A stretch of DNA of 64,000 nt from Thalassospira sp. HJ (GCF_000948415.1 NZ_JYII01000019.1:248001-312000), one strand, 5' to 3'; shown: positions 16,928-26,097, counted from the stretch's first letter. Made by a program: numbers and translations. The notes: generated by a model not told the origin, from the sequence alone.

Positions 16928-17776
16928 CTAGCGCCCTTCGCGCCGCGCCATGAAGGCAAGCCGTTCAAACAGATGCACGTCCTGCTCGTTTTTCAGCAAC
17001 GCGCCATGCATTGGCGGCACGGCGGTCTTGGCATCCTTGGCACGAAGCGCTTCGGGCGGCAGATCTTCGGCCATCAGCAGCTTTAACCAGTCAAGAAGCT
17101 CCGAGGTTGATGGCTTTTTCTTAAGCCCCGACACCTCGCGCATGTCATAGAAAAGGTTCAGTGCCTCGGCAACCAGACGTTTCTGGATGCCGGGATAATG
17201 CACCTCGATGATCTCGGCCATGGTATCGGCATCGGGAAAGCGGATGTAATGGAAGAAACAGCGCCGCAAAAACGCGTCAGGCAGTTCTTTTTCATTGTTC
17301 GATGTGATGATCACAATCGGGCGATTGGTCGCCTTGACGGTCTGCTGGGTCTCATAGACAAAGAACTCCATGCGATCGAGTTCCTGAAGCAGGTCGTTGG
17401 GAAATTCGATATCGGCCTTATCAATTTCATCAATCAACAAAACCGGCGCGTCACCATCTGCTTCAAACGCTTCCCACAGCTTGCCTTTGACGATGTAATT
17501 GGCAATATCATGGACACGCTCATCGCCCAACTGACTGTCGCGCAGACGCGACACCGCATCATATTCATAAAGCCCCTGCTGGGCACGGGTGGTCGATTTG
17601 ATCGACCATGTAATCAGTTTCTTGCCCAGTGATTTTGCAATTTCTTCGGCCAGAACCGTCTTGCCTGTGCCCGGCTCCCCCTTGACCAAAAGCGGACGCT
17701 GCAACGTGATCGCCGCATTCACCGCGACCATCAGATCTTCGGTCGCGACATAATTCTCCGTACCCTGAAACTTCAT
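16928..17776 (-). CDS. MoxR-family AAA+ ATPase
   Basis: A 282-residue single-domain AAA+ protein. Walker A GEPGTGKT near residue 38, Walker B VLLIDEIDKAD near residue 113, sensor 1 PIVIITSNNEKELPDAFLRRCF with the arginine finger, then the small lid domain. The opening KFQGTENYVATEDLMVAVNAAI is typical of the MoxR branch that pairs with CoxE-like vWA proteins; such pairs use ATP to mature or activate enzyme complexes. The vWA partner lies downstream on the same strand beyond the opposed methyltransferase-like gene. No oxidase or dehydrogenase client is encoded close by. Confidence 0.93.
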   Translation of the reverse strand: MKFQGTENYVATEDLMVAVNAAITLQRPLLVKGEPGTGKTVLAEEIAKSLGKKLITWSIKSTTRAQQGLYEYDAVSRLRDSQLGDERVHDIANYIVKGKLWEAFEADGDAPVLLIDEIDKADIEFPNDLLQELDRMEFFVYETQQTVKATNRPIVIITSNNEKELPDAFLRRCFFHYIRFPDADTMAEIIEVHYPGIQKRLVAEALNLFYDMREVSGLKKKPSTSELLDWLKLLMAEDLPPEALRAKDAKTAVPPMHGALLKNEQDVHLFERLAFMARREGR

Positions 17777-17949
17777 TTTTGCCCTGCAACAGAGGTTGAC
17801 GTTTGCGTTAACTTAAGACGCATCCCCGTCAACAGCAAGGATCAGATCAACCTGACGTGCGATTGAGGCCCAAGGGCAATGATTAAGGACCAAAAACAGG
17901 TTTTTATATGTAAGCCGCAACGCCGTTACAGCATTACAAGAACATAACT

Positions 17950-17974
17950 GAAGCGGGGGGATAGCCCCCCGCTT
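17950..17974. terminator. Strong GC hairpin between MoxR and the autotransporter genes
   Basis: Near-perfect stem GAAGCGGGGGG / CCCCCCGCTTC with a short loop. It lacks a proper T-run on either side, so it may be a weak terminator for the minus-strand autotransporter gene or an mRNA-end stabiliser. Confidence 0.45.
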
Positions 17975-18026
17975 CATGTATCAACCCGCATTACGCATAT
18001 CATGACGGGCATATTGAGTTGATATG

Positions 18027-19397
18027 CCCCCGCCCCTAGAACGGAAAGGCGACAGAAACCTGCGCCACCGTTTCGCTAGAGGAAACCGCATTGGTGTGGG
18101 TCAGGTTAACCTCGCTGCTAAATGCACCATCTTCGGCGGTGAAGGTGAACCCGGTACCAAATGTCTGGCCGCTGTCCGGGTTGAAGTTGCTACGCACATA
18201 GGGCGATACAATGCCAAGCGAAGTCCCCTCGCTGCCACTGAGCGCAAATGTATAAGCGATCAGACCACCAATGGTGTATTCGCTATAATCATCGGTGCCC
18301 AATTGCTGCTCACCTTCGATAGAACCGGAAAGCCCGGTTGAACTTGATATGATGCGAAGCCCGCCACCCAGATTAAATGCCGTCTTGTCACCGTTTGTTT
18401 CATCGGTCATGTCATAGACGAAATCTGTTTTGGCGAATGGTTGCAACGTGGTGCCTGCCGCGTCAAAGCTATAGGCCGCCTCGACCCCCGGCTTAAGACG
18501 GCGGGTGTTGGACACGGTTTTGCCAACCTGTGTGCCGTCACTTTCGGTATAGCCATCAACGGTTTTGCGCGCCGCCATAAAGCTGACATTGACGGTCACA
18601 TCCAACGGCAATGTTTCTGACGGGCGCAGGACATAGGCCCCGCTGAGCGACCCGAACCACATATCTGAATCTGTGTTGCCTCTGACCGAGCTATCCCGGC
18701 TCAGGTCAATATCGCCAAGGCTGTAACCGACAATGGTCGAAAGCGTCACGCCGTCGGCTGGCTGATAGACGACATAAGGCGAAAGCGTCCAGTTGGTTTC
18801 GTCGTAATAGCCGGAATTATACGTGGTGGTCAGGGCCGTTTGCGAATATCCCATCGAGATACCGCCAACCAGTTCCGGGCGCAAACGCATATCAACGCCA
18901 AGATTATAGCCCCACACATCCCCGTCATAGCGGCTGTCACCCGCAGCATTGTTCCGGTCATTATCGACCGAGGTGTAAGACCCGTGTCCCCAGACCGTAA
19001 AACCACTATCGGCCAGCAGACCCAGGCTTTGCTCGATCCCGCGCAGCGGATCATCGCCCGTGTTCGCATCACCGGCGGCTGACAGCGTGGTTTGCGAGCT
19101 ATCAAATGAGGCCTGCATGGCCAATTCACGCAGCGAGGTGCCACGCGACTTCATAACCATCGCTGGCTTCGCTGCGGTCGTCGAACTGGCCGGGGCCGAG
19201 AAACTGCTGGACGAAGGAAGGTCGCCTGTAGTCGGGGCAGGAACACCACCCGTGTTTGGCGCAGCGATACCACGCGTGGCGGGGGCCCGCGAAATGGCAA
19301 GAACGCGTGTCTCGAAATTCTTGCCAACAACCGTCGCCTGAGACCGCGATACAGAAGCCTGCAATTGCTGGGAGATAGATTCACTGGATGAGGAAGA
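18027..19397. repeat. Tandem repeat copy A: shared 3' portion of the two autotransporter genes
   Basis: This stretch matches 20222-21592 almost base for base. The offset is 2195 at both ends, so 1371 bp align without any insertion or deletion. It begins a few bases past the stop codon and ends inside the polyserine codons. Outside these limits the copies diverge sharply, which points to recent duplication or gene conversion confined to the linker and beta-barrel part. Confidence 0.93.
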
Positions 19398-19991
19398 CGA
19401 GGACGAAGATGCCACAGCAGGGTCGGAAACACTGGCCGAGGTAATATCAAGTGCGCCACTGGAAACCGTATAGTTCACAGTCAAGATTTTCTGAACACCA
19501 GCCGAAACTGTTGCCTTGACCGTACTTGTATAGGTTCCATCGACTGCCTCTGAGTCTTCGCAGTTGGCACCGGCTGCCACCGTTCCCAAATCACCTATTG
19601 TGCAGCCAAGATGATCCGTTTTCGCAAGAGAACCATTCAAATCATTGTCTGCGCTGAAGGAAACTCTTGGCGGGTCAGGCGGGGTACTTCCGTCAATACT
19701 GGCGGCAAAATACAAATCCCCTACTCCAACACCTAGAGAACCATCGGCAATATAACAAGCGCTCCCAGACACATCAAAAAGAACAGATGAGTCAGTTGTA
19801 TCAGTATTGGACCCGGTGCAGGTGATGGTCGCTGCCTGCGCACCCGAAGACACGATACCGCTGCCCAAAACAAGGCAGAACGCGCTCAAGGCAAGTAATT
19901 GCCAAACATTACACCAGCCACGCCCGGCCATTCCATTTAATCTGTTCTCTGCGTTTCCAGATCGAAAACCGTCCGTTGTCGCCTTAAACAT
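18036..19991 (-). CDS. Autotransporter-like outer-membrane protein A (exported N-domain plus beta-barrel)
   Basis: About 651 residues: long signal peptide (hydrophobic core LLALSAFCLVLGSGIV, cleaved near AQAA), an N-domain of about 150 residues with conserved cysteines (ITCTG, ACYIAD, LGCTIGDLG, NCEDS), a polyserine linker, a Ser/Ala/Thr/Pro-rich stretch, and a C-terminal domain of about 280 residues starting FTVWGHGSYTSVDNDRN and ending in the aromatic signature SVAFPF. The barrel is of the autotransporter type (amphipathic strands, terminal Phe). No protease or adhesin motif is visible. Start 19991 is preferred (GAGGG about nine bases upstream); 20018 is also in frame. Downstream member of a tandem pair; its last 450 residues are nearly identical to copy B. 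Confidence 0.85.
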   Translation of the reverse strand: MFKATTDGFRSGNAENRLNGMAGRGWCNVWQLLALSAFCLVLGSGIVSSGAQAATITCTGSNTDTTDSSVLFDVSGSACYIADGSLGVGVGDLYFAASIDGSTPPDPPRVSFSADNDLNGSLAKTDHLGCTIGDLGTVAAGANCEDSEAVDGTYTSTVKATVSAGVQKILTVNYTVSSGALDITSASVSDPAVASSSSSSSSSESISQQLQASVSRSQATVVGKNFETRVLAISRAPATRGIAAPNTGGVPAPTTGDLPSSSSFSAPASSTTAAKPAMVMKSRGTSLRELAMQASFDSSQTTLSAAGDANTGDDPLRGIEQSLGLLADSGFTVWGHGSYTSVDNDRNNAAGDSRYDGDVWGYNLGVDMRLRPELVGGISMGYSQTALTTTYNSGYYDETNWTLSPYVVYQPADGVTLSTIVGYSLGDIDLSRDSSVRGNTDSDMWFGSLSGAYVLRPSETLPLDVTVNVSFMAARKTVDGYTESDGTQVGKTVSNTRRLKPGVEAAYSFDAAGTTLQPFAKTDFVYDMTDETNGDKTAFNLGGGLRIISSSTGLSGSIEGEQQLGTDDYSEYTIGGLIAYTFALSGSEGTSLGIVSPYVRSNFNPDSGQTFGTGFTFTAEDGAFSSEVNLTHTNAVSSSETVAQVSVAFPF

Positions 19992-20221
19992 GTGAAATAC
20001 CCTCAACACTTTCCACATTTGAACTTCAAATTTTTAGTTTTTTATTTTTAATCACAATCCATTACAGGATTTTTGCTTCGACACACGACCATCCCCAATC
20101 GCCCCCAATCACGAAGGAGAACAGTCAAAAAAGACACATCATGGAAGAAACTTGCTTGATCAGGAACAGATCGAACAAGCCGATACAGGAACGCGCATAT
20201 CGCCATCAATTGTGATACATA

Positions 20222-21592
20222 CCCCCGCCCCTAGAACGGAAAGGCGACAGAAACCTGCGCCACCGTTTCGCTAGAGGAAACCGCATTGGTGTGGGTCAGG
20301 TTGACCTCGCTGCTAAATGCACCATCTTCGGCGGTGAAGGTGAACCCGGTCCCAAAGGTCTGGCCGCTGTCGGGGTTGAAGTTGCTTCGAACATAGGGCG
20401 ATACAATGCCAAGCGAAGTCCCCTCGCTGCCACTGAGCGCAAATGTATAAGCGATCAGGCCACCAATGGTGTATTCGCTATAATCATCGGTGCCCAATTG
20501 CTGCTCGCCTTCGATAGAACCGGAAAGCCCGGTTGCACTTGATATGATGCGAAGCCCCCCACCCAGATTAAATGCCGTCTTGTCACCGTTTGTTTCATCG
20601 GTCATGTCATAGACGAAATCTGTTTTGGCGAATGGCTGCAACGTGGTGCCTGCCGCGTCAAAGCTATAGGCCGCCTCGACCCCCGGCTTAAGACGGCGGG
20701 TGTTGGACACGGTTTTGCCAACCTGTGTGCCGTCACTTTCGGTATAGCCATCAACGGTTTTGCGCGCCGCCATGAAGCTGACATTGACGGTCACATCCAA
20801 CGGCAATGTTTCTGACGGGCGCAGGACATAGGCCCCGCTGAGCGACCCGAACCACATACCTGAATCAGTGTTGCCTCTGACCGAGCTATCCCGGCTCAGG
20901 TCAATATCGCCAAGGCTGTAACCAATAATGGTCGAAAGCGTCACGCCGTCGGCCGGTTGATAGACAACATAGGGCGAAAGCGTCCAGTTGGTTTCGTCGT
21001 AATAGCCGGAATTATACGTGGTGGTCAGGGCCGTTTGCGAATATCCCATCGAGATACCGCCAACCAGTTCCGGGCGCAAACGCATATCAACGCCAAGATT
21101 ATAGCCCCACACATCCCCGTCATAGCGGCTGTCACCCGCAGCATTGTTCCGGTCATTATCGACCGAGGTGTAAGACCCGTGTCCCCAGACCGTAAAACCA
21201 CTATCGGCCAGCAGACCCAGGCTTTGCTCGATCCCGCGCAGCGGATCATCGCCCGTGTTCGCATCACCGGCGGCTGACAGCGTGGTTTGCGAGCTATCAA
21301 ATGAGGCCTGCATGGCCAATTCACGCAGCGAGGTGCCACGCGACTTCATAACCATCGCTGGCTTCGCTGCGGTCGTCGAACTGGCAGGGGCCGAGAAACT
21401 GCTGGACGAAGGTTGATCACCGGTCGTCGGGGCAGGAACACCACCCGTGTTTGGCGCAGCGATACCACCCCTGGCGGGGGCCCGCGAAATGGCAAGAACG
21501 CGTGTCTCGAAATTCTTGCCAACAACCGTCGCCTGAGACCGCGATACAGAAGCCTGCAATTGGTGGGAGATAGATTCACTGGATGAGGAAGA
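20222..21592. repeat. Tandem repeat copy B: shared 3' portion of the two autotransporter genes
   Basis: Partner of 18027-19397; same length, no indels, only scattered substitutions, most at third codon positions by inspection. The left edge starts at CCCCCGCCCCTAGAACGG, just outside the stop codon, as in copy A. Confidence 0.93.
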
Positions 21593-22180
21593 GGAAGATT
21601 CTTCGTCAGGGAGCGAAACACTGGCAGAGGTAATATCAACGTTAGTCGTCCCGGAAACCGTGAAGTTTACCGTCATTGTGGCGACAACACCTGCGGAAAC
21701 ATTGGCCTTGAGAGTATTTGTATAGGTTCCATCGGCCACAGATGTGTCATTACATACCCCCCCAGCCGTCACCGTACCCAAATCACCGATTGTACATCCA
21801 AGATGATCTGTATTCCCTGGTGTCGTATCTAAATTGCTATCGGAAAAGAATTGGGCGTTAGCGGCTGAGGCTGTTGTCTCAAACAGAATATCACCTAGAC
21901 CTTGGCCTTGCGTATTATTTTCAATGGTGCACGTCTTGGCCGCAGAAGAATAAAGAATAGTTGTTCTGTTAAGCGGGCTATCGGCTGCTGCGCCGGTGCA
22001 AGTCACTGTTGCGGCATGAACGCTGCTTGGCGCCATGCCGAGGCCAGCAACAAGACAAAACACTATTAGTGCAAGCAATTGCCGGGCATCACGCACCCCA
22101 CGACCGGACACGCATTGCATGCGGAGTGCCGCTTTCATATGACGCGAAACATGCTCTTTTACAGCTACGAAAAGAAACAT
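20231..22180 (-). CDS. Autotransporter-like outer-membrane protein B (paralogue of A)
   Basis: About 649 residues with the same plan as copy A: signal peptide (LLALIVFCLVAGLGMA), an N-domain with the same cysteine spacing pattern (VTCTG, TCTIEN, LGCTIGDLG, VCNDTS) but clearly different residues, a shorter serine run, then a linker and barrel nearly identical to A (ending SVAFPF). Start 22180 has AGGGGGTG upstream; TTG at 22210 is in frame but less likely. Copy B has about 240 bases of its own upstream region, and A has about 240 bases after the end of B, so each may have its own promoter. The design suggests two alternative exported heads on a common anchor; the function of the heads is not recognisable. 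Confidence 0.85.
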   Translation of the reverse strand: MFLFVAVKEHVSRHMKAALRMQCVSGRGVRDARQLLALIVFCLVAGLGMAPSSVHAATVTCTGAAADSPLNRTTILYSSAAKTCTIENNTQGQGLGDILFETTASAANAQFFSDSNLDTTPGNTDHLGCTIGDLGTVTAGGVCNDTSVADGTYTNTLKANVSAGVVATMTVNFTVSGTTNVDITSASVSLPDEESSSSSSSESISHQLQASVSRSQATVVGKNFETRVLAISRAPARGGIAAPNTGGVPAPTTGDQPSSSSFSAPASSTTAAKPAMVMKSRGTSLRELAMQASFDSSQTTLSAAGDANTGDDPLRGIEQSLGLLADSGFTVWGHGSYTSVDNDRNNAAGDSRYDGDVWGYNLGVDMRLRPELVGGISMGYSQTALTTTYNSGYYDETNWTLSPYVVYQPADGVTLSTIIGYSLGDIDLSRDSSVRGNTDSGMWFGSLSGAYVLRPSETLPLDVTVNVSFMAARKTVDGYTESDGTQVGKTVSNTRRLKPGVEAAYSFDAAGTTLQPFAKTDFVYDMTDETNGDKTAFNLGGGLRIISSATGLSGSIEGEQQLGTDDYSEYTIGGLIAYTFALSGSEGTSLGIVSPYVRSNFNPDSGQTFGTGFTFTAEDGAFSSEVNLTHTNAVSSSETVAQVSVAFPF

Positions 22181-22422
22181 TATATAAGCACCCCCTAAAT
22201 TAGCATTCAATTTTTAGGGGTAACTATTTCTATTTGCAAGCAAATATTGATCTTTTTTGCACAGCATGCCGCAAAAGTGGCAATCGGAGTAACAGATTGA
22301 TTTAACGAGAATCTCTTGATCCGGTGCTTATGATACGAAAATCGGCATGGAAACCGGTGCCCGGCCCCCAATGCGGTGCCTTGTAGAAAGCCGGTGATTG
22401 CACTGATAAACTGAATGACAGA

Positions 22423-23046
22423 TCAGTCAGCACCAACGGACATCAGTGATGCCACAGGCAAATTTTGCTTTGCCACGCTTGCCTTAAGGCCATTGACATC
22501 CATGTCCTCGTCTTTGACGAACTCGATAAACATCATATTCACATTGTTAAACAAAAGTTCGCCCACCGCGTCGCAATCGACCTCGCTTCGTACAATACCG
22601 CGTTGTTGCAAGGCACGAATCAGATCGCAGACCTGTTTGGACAGGCGATGATCAAGGGCGGTGTAGCGTTTTGAAAACGGCGTTTCGGGCTGCGCAATCG
22701 ACAGCGACATCGCCGTGCGCCACATCTCCTTGGAAAGATAAGTCAAAGAGTGATCGTAATATTTCCCGATCAGCTCCGATAAGGCGGGTGCGACTTCATC
22801 ATGGTCGCGCGCAATGATCGCGTCCCCCGCGGCAAGGACTTCCTCGACCTCCATCGAGACCGTGGCCATCAGCATATCGCCCTTGTTTTTGAAGTAGTTA
22901 TAAAACGTCCCGACAGATACACCCGCCATTTCGGCAATGTCTTCGATGCGCGCACTGTCATATCCGACCTTGCGAAAAAGGGTCGTCGCCGCCTCGAGAA
23001 TACGGCGGTTTTTGTCGGCTTTCTTTTGGGCGCGCAGTCCTGACAT
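22423..23046 (-). CDS. TetR-family regulator of the adjacent ABC importer operon
   Basis: A 207-residue repressor. The N-terminal helix-turn-helix reads NRRILEAATTLFRKVGYDSARIEDIAEMAGVSVGTFYNYFKNKGDM, a canonical TetR domain; the helical C-terminal half would bind an effector. ATG at 23046 with GGAG five bases upstream; the in-frame extension to 23076 would run into an operator. It is divergent from the solute-binding protein gene across about 140 bases that hold two copies of TGAAC-N2-GTTCA, so it very probably controls both directions. The inducer is probably linked to the imported solute. Confidence 0.9.
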   Translation of the reverse strand: MSGLRAQKKADKNRRILEAATTLFRKVGYDSARIEDIAEMAGVSVGTFYNYFKNKGDMLMATVSMEVEEVLAAGDAIIARDHDEVAPALSELIGKYYDHSLTYLSKEMWRTAMSLSIAQPETPFSKRYTALDHRLSKQVCDLIRALQQRGIVRSEVDCDAVGELLFNNVNMMFIEFVKDEDMDVNGLKASVAKQNLPVASLMSVGAD

Positions 23047-23063
23047 CGTCACTCCGGAAAAAC

Positions 23064-23109
23064 TGAACGGGTTCAAAATTTACATTGACTCAAAAAATGA
23101 ACACGTTCA
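23064..23109. promoter_or_regulatory. Twin TetR operator and promoter of the ABC importer operon
   Basis: Two palindromes, TGAACGGGTTCA (23064-23075) and TGAACACGTTCA (23098-23109), share TGAAC/GTTCA arms. Between them TTGACT (23085-23090) is a good -35; the -10 is unclear (TATTTT at 23111-23116 is the best match, at a long spacing). The second palindrome sits between or on the promoter elements, a classic repression geometry. Confidence 0.75.
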
Positions 23110-23189
23110 ATATTTTTTCAACGGTGCCGAAACGAGCGCCGAAGAACCCAATACAAGGGAGGCCTCAAATATGAAATCAGGGAGAGCCT

Positions 23190-24278
23190 ATGTCTCGTCA
23201 CGTCTCTACGGGGAAGACCCGCAACAAGTTTCTGAGTAGCACTGCGACCTTTATTCTGGGCGCGGTTGCCATGGTGCACAGCGCGCAGGCAACCGAAGAG
23301 CTCAACGCGCTTGTCTGGTGCGACCATACCGATCCGGCCTTGATTGAGCCGTTCGAGAAAAAATACGACGTCAAAGTCAATCTCAAGGAATATGAAGGCA
23401 CCGGTGCCGGTCTTTCGATCGTCGAGCAATCCCGTCCGGGCGACTGGGATGTGTTCGTGATTGACGGCGTTGATGTGCACCGTGCCGTTGAAATGGGCGT
23501 TCTGGCCGAAATCCCGGCCGATGCCCTGCCGACGTCCGATATCTTCCCCGAAGTCGTGATGGCTGAGAACAACATCGTTGATGGCAAGACCTATGCCGTT
23601 ACCGAGAAGTTCGGCTACAACACCATTTCGTTTGATAAGACCAAGGTTGATCCCAAGGACATGGAAGACATGTCTGTGATCTGGTCGGACAAATATGCCG
23701 GTCGTATCGCGGTTTATGACTATTACCTGCCAGTGATCGGCCTTGTTGGTCTGGGTCTTGGCATTGATACGGCGGATCTTGGCGCAGACGATATGCCTGC
23801 GATCAAGGAAAAGCTGTTTGCGATGAAAAAGGCCTCCAAACAGGTTGGTGAAGTTGTTTCATCCCAAACGGCACTTGCCACCGGCGAAGTCGACATTCTG
23901 GTGGGCGGCGGTGAATGGATCACGGCTGTGCTGTCCGAAGAAAAGCCGAACCTTGACTGGGTAATCCCGAAACAGGGCGGCCTTCGCTGGGCGCAGTCGA
24001 TCGGGGTAATGAAGGATTCCGAAAAGCCTGATCTGGCCCTGAAATTCGTTCAATATATCCTGAGCCCCGAAGGCCAGGCGCGTCTTGCGACCTCCTCATG
24101 CTATTGGGGGATGCCGGCCAACGCGAAAGCTGGCGCAAACCTGACCGATGCCCAGAAAGCAGCCCTTCGCTGGGATGATCAGGAAGGCTATCTCAAGAAC
24201 TCGCAGCTTTACCCGATCCCGGATGCTGATCTCGATGCCGAGATGCAGGATGCCTGGGTCGAGATGCTCCAGCAGTAA
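23190..24278 (+). CDS. Periplasmic solute-binding protein of a spermidine/putrescine-type ABC importer
   Basis: A 362-residue PotD/PotF-like binding protein. Signal peptide ends near SAQATEE; the mature protein starts ELNALVWCDHTDPALIEPFEKKYDVKV, the usual first strand of polyamine-type binding proteins, and DWDVFVIDGVDVHRAVEMG and AVTEKFGYNTISFD line the ligand cleft. GGGAGAG sits before the ATG. First gene of a five-gene run (binding protein, two permeases, ATPase, MBL hydrolase), with an aldehyde dehydrogenase after it. The family also carries opines, thiamine and other small cations, so a polyamine-like substrate is likely but not proven. Confidence 0.92.
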   Translation: MSRHVSTGKTRNKFLSSTATFILGAVAMVHSAQATEELNALVWCDHTDPALIEPFEKKYDVKVNLKEYEGTGAGLSIVEQSRPGDWDVFVIDGVDVHRAVEMGVLAEIPADALPTSDIFPEVVMAENNIVDGKTYAVTEKFGYNTISFDKTKVDPKDMEDMSVIWSDKYAGRIAVYDYYLPVIGLVGLGLGIDTADLGADDMPAIKEKLFAMKKASKQVGEVVSSQTALATGEVDILVGGGEWITAVLSEEKPNLDWVIPKQGGLRWAQSIGVMKDSEKPDLALKFVQYILSPEGQARLATSSCYWGMPANAKAGANLTDAQKAALRWDDQEGYLKNSQLYPIPDADLDAEMQDAWVEMLQQ

Positions 24279-24303
24279 GCAATCCCTTGTCTACTGCCAC
24301 CTG

Positions 24304-24332
24304 CCGATGTCCCGCTTTTTGCGGGGCATCGG
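24304..24332 (+). promoter_or_regulatory. Intercistronic hairpin between binding-protein and permease genes
   Basis: Stem CCGATG-CCCGC / GCGGG-CATCGG with single-base internal bulges and a TTTTT loop. No T-run follows, so it is more likely a 3'-end stabiliser or partial terminator that raises binding-protein output over permease output, as is common in ABC operons. Confidence 0.6.
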
Positions 24333-24440
24333 TTCCAAACTGCGTTAGACTAAGCCAGAACGGCGCTCATTTTCCCCAAGCGAGAGACAAGCAACCACCC
24401 CACCAGTTCAAGTGGGTTGGCTTGCGAAAAGGATACCGTT

Positions 24441-25304
24441 ATGGCCACTGCCAGCCTTGAAACACGCGAAAATCGCCGCGCATGGGGCTTTGTGACCCCG
24501 GCCCTGCTTTGGACCATCGCGTTTTTCGTTATTCCCTTTATCGTCATGGCCGCGATCAGTCTTGCGACCCGCAAAGGGCGCGAGATCGTCATGGCGTGGA
24601 ATTTTGATAATTACATCGAATTCTTTGAAAAGGCCCATTTGCTTAAAGGTCTTTTTGTCTCGCTTGAGATTACTTTTACCGTAACCCTGATTTCGGTGAT
24701 CCTCGCCTATCCGCTGGCCTGGATCATTGCCGAACGTGTCCCCCAGAAATGGCAGCGTATGGCGCTGATCATGGCGATCCTGCCCTTCTGGACAAGCTAT
24801 GTGGTACGCTCCTATTCTTGGCTTCTGGTGCTGGCGCAAAACGGGGTGATCAACAATAGCCTGATCTATCTCGGCATCATCTCCGAACCGCTTGAGCTGG
24901 CAAGCACACGCACCGCCACCGTCATCGGGTTCGTGCATTTCTTTGTCATGCTTTTGACCCTGACCATCTATGCCAATCTGGTGCAGATGCCGCCGAACTA
25001 TCGCCGCGCCGCCGCCGATCTTGGGGCCAACGGGTTTCAGGTGTTCTGGCATGTTGTGTTACCGCTAACATTGCCCGGTATCATGGTCGGGGCGTTCCTG
25101 ACCTTTGTGCTATGCATTGGTGATTACATCACCCCGCAGATCCTGGGTGGCAATAACGAGCTCGCCCTGCCGCAGGTCATCATGTTGCAACTGGGCCGCC
25201 GGGCCGATTTCCCGATGGCCGCCACGCTTTCGATCATTCTGATGGTGGTGGTGACACTGGCCTATATTGCCTGCGCCCGTTGGCTCAAGATGGAGAGAAC
25301 GTAA
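24441..25304 (+). CDS. ABC importer permease subunit 1 (PotB-like)
   Basis: A 287-residue inner-membrane permease with six predicted helices. The cytoplasmic EAA loop that docks on the ATPase reads YRRAAADLGANGFQVFWHVVLPLTLPGI, well matched to the EAA---G---------I-LP consensus. ATG at 24441 with AAAAGGA seven bases upstream; the frame is open a little further but without a better start. It follows the intercistronic hairpin and ends one base before the second permease gene, so the two are co-translated. Confidence 0.93.
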   Translation: MATASLETRENRRAWGFVTPALLWTIAFFVIPFIVMAAISLATRKGREIVMAWNFDNYIEFFEKAHLLKGLFVSLEITFTVTLISVILAYPLAWIIAERVPQKWQRMALIMAILPFWTSYVVRSYSWLLVLAQNGVINNSLIYLGIISEPLELASTRTATVIGFVHFFVMLLTLTIYANLVQMPPNYRRAAADLGANGFQVFWHVVLPLTLPGIMVGAFLTFVLCIGDYITPQILGGNNELALPQVIMLQLGRRADFPMAATLSIILMVVVTLAYIACARWLKMERT

Positions 25305-25305
25305 C

Positions 25306-26097
25306 ATGATCTCTTCACGCTTTTCCAAACTGCTGTCCTGGTCCTATTTGATCGCACTTTATGGCTTCATCTTTTTGCCGGTCGCGGTTCTGGTGCTGTT
25401 TTCGTTTCAGGATGGCCGCCTGCCGGTACCGCCGTTTAACGGCGCGACCCTTAAATGGTATGGCGAGGTATTTGCCGACAGCCGCCTGATGTCGGCCCTT
25501 GGCAATTCGCTGATGGTTGCCCTTGGCTCCGCCACGGTTGCCTGCGTCCTTGGCTTCTGTGCGGCTTATGGGTTGGCGCGCTTTGTCCTGCCGGCATCCC
25601 GTCTGCAACGCGGGCTTCTGATCGCGCCGATGACGGTCAGTTACCTGATCATTGCGCTGGGTTTGCTGACGACCTTTAACTGGGTCGGCGTCTCGTTGTC
25701 GCTTTGGACTGTCGGGATTGGTCATGTTGTGATCAATCTGCCGCTATGCTTTGCGATTATTTATGCCTCGATGGGGGACCATCAGAAAAACATCGAACGG
25801 GCCGCCCGCGATCTGGGTGCTGCCGAATGGCAGGTGATGACGCAGGTCTCCGCCCCGATGTTAATGCCCTCCATCCTTGCAGCCTTTTTCCTGGCGGTGA
25901 CGTTCAGCTGGGATGAATTCATCATCGCATTCCTGCTGTCACGCTTTGACGTCACCCTGCCGGTTGAAATCTGGAGCATGCTGCGTTCGGGCCTGAACCC
26001 GAAAACCAACGCGGTCGGAAGCGTTGTCTTCCTTGTATCGGTTGCGCTGCTGCTTATTCTTGAATTGATTGTCTTTAGAAGGACGGCAAAGAAATGA
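25306..26097 (+). CDS. ABC importer permease subunit 2 (PotC-like)
   Basis: A 263-residue permease with six hydrophobic segments. The EAA loop is IERAARDLGAAEWQVMTQVSAPMLMPSI, and the family stretch FSWDEFIIAFLLSRFDVTLPVEIWSML near the C-terminus is typical of PotC-type subunits. GGAGAG precedes the ATG at 25306, one base after the stop of permease 1; its own stop overlaps the ATPase start (ATGA at 26094-26097). Forms the heterodimeric channel with permease 1. Confidence 0.93.
   Translation: MISSRFSKLLSWSYLIALYGFIFLPVAVLVLFSFQDGRLPVPPFNGATLKWYGEVFADSRLMSALGNSLMVALGSATVACVLGFCAAYGLARFVLPASRLQRGLLIAPMTVSYLIIALGLLTTFNWVGVSLSLWTVGIGHVVINLPLCFAIIYASMGDHQKNIERAARDLGAAEWQVMTQVSAPMLMPSILAAFFLAVTFSWDEFIIAFLLSRFDVTLPVEIWSMLRSGLNPKTNAVGSVVFLVSVALLLILELIVFRRTAKK

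Noticed and set aside
19380-19415. Polyserine codons as a phase-variable simple repeat
   Set aside because: The serine codons are mixed (TCA, TCC, TCG and others), not a pure short repeat prone to slippage.
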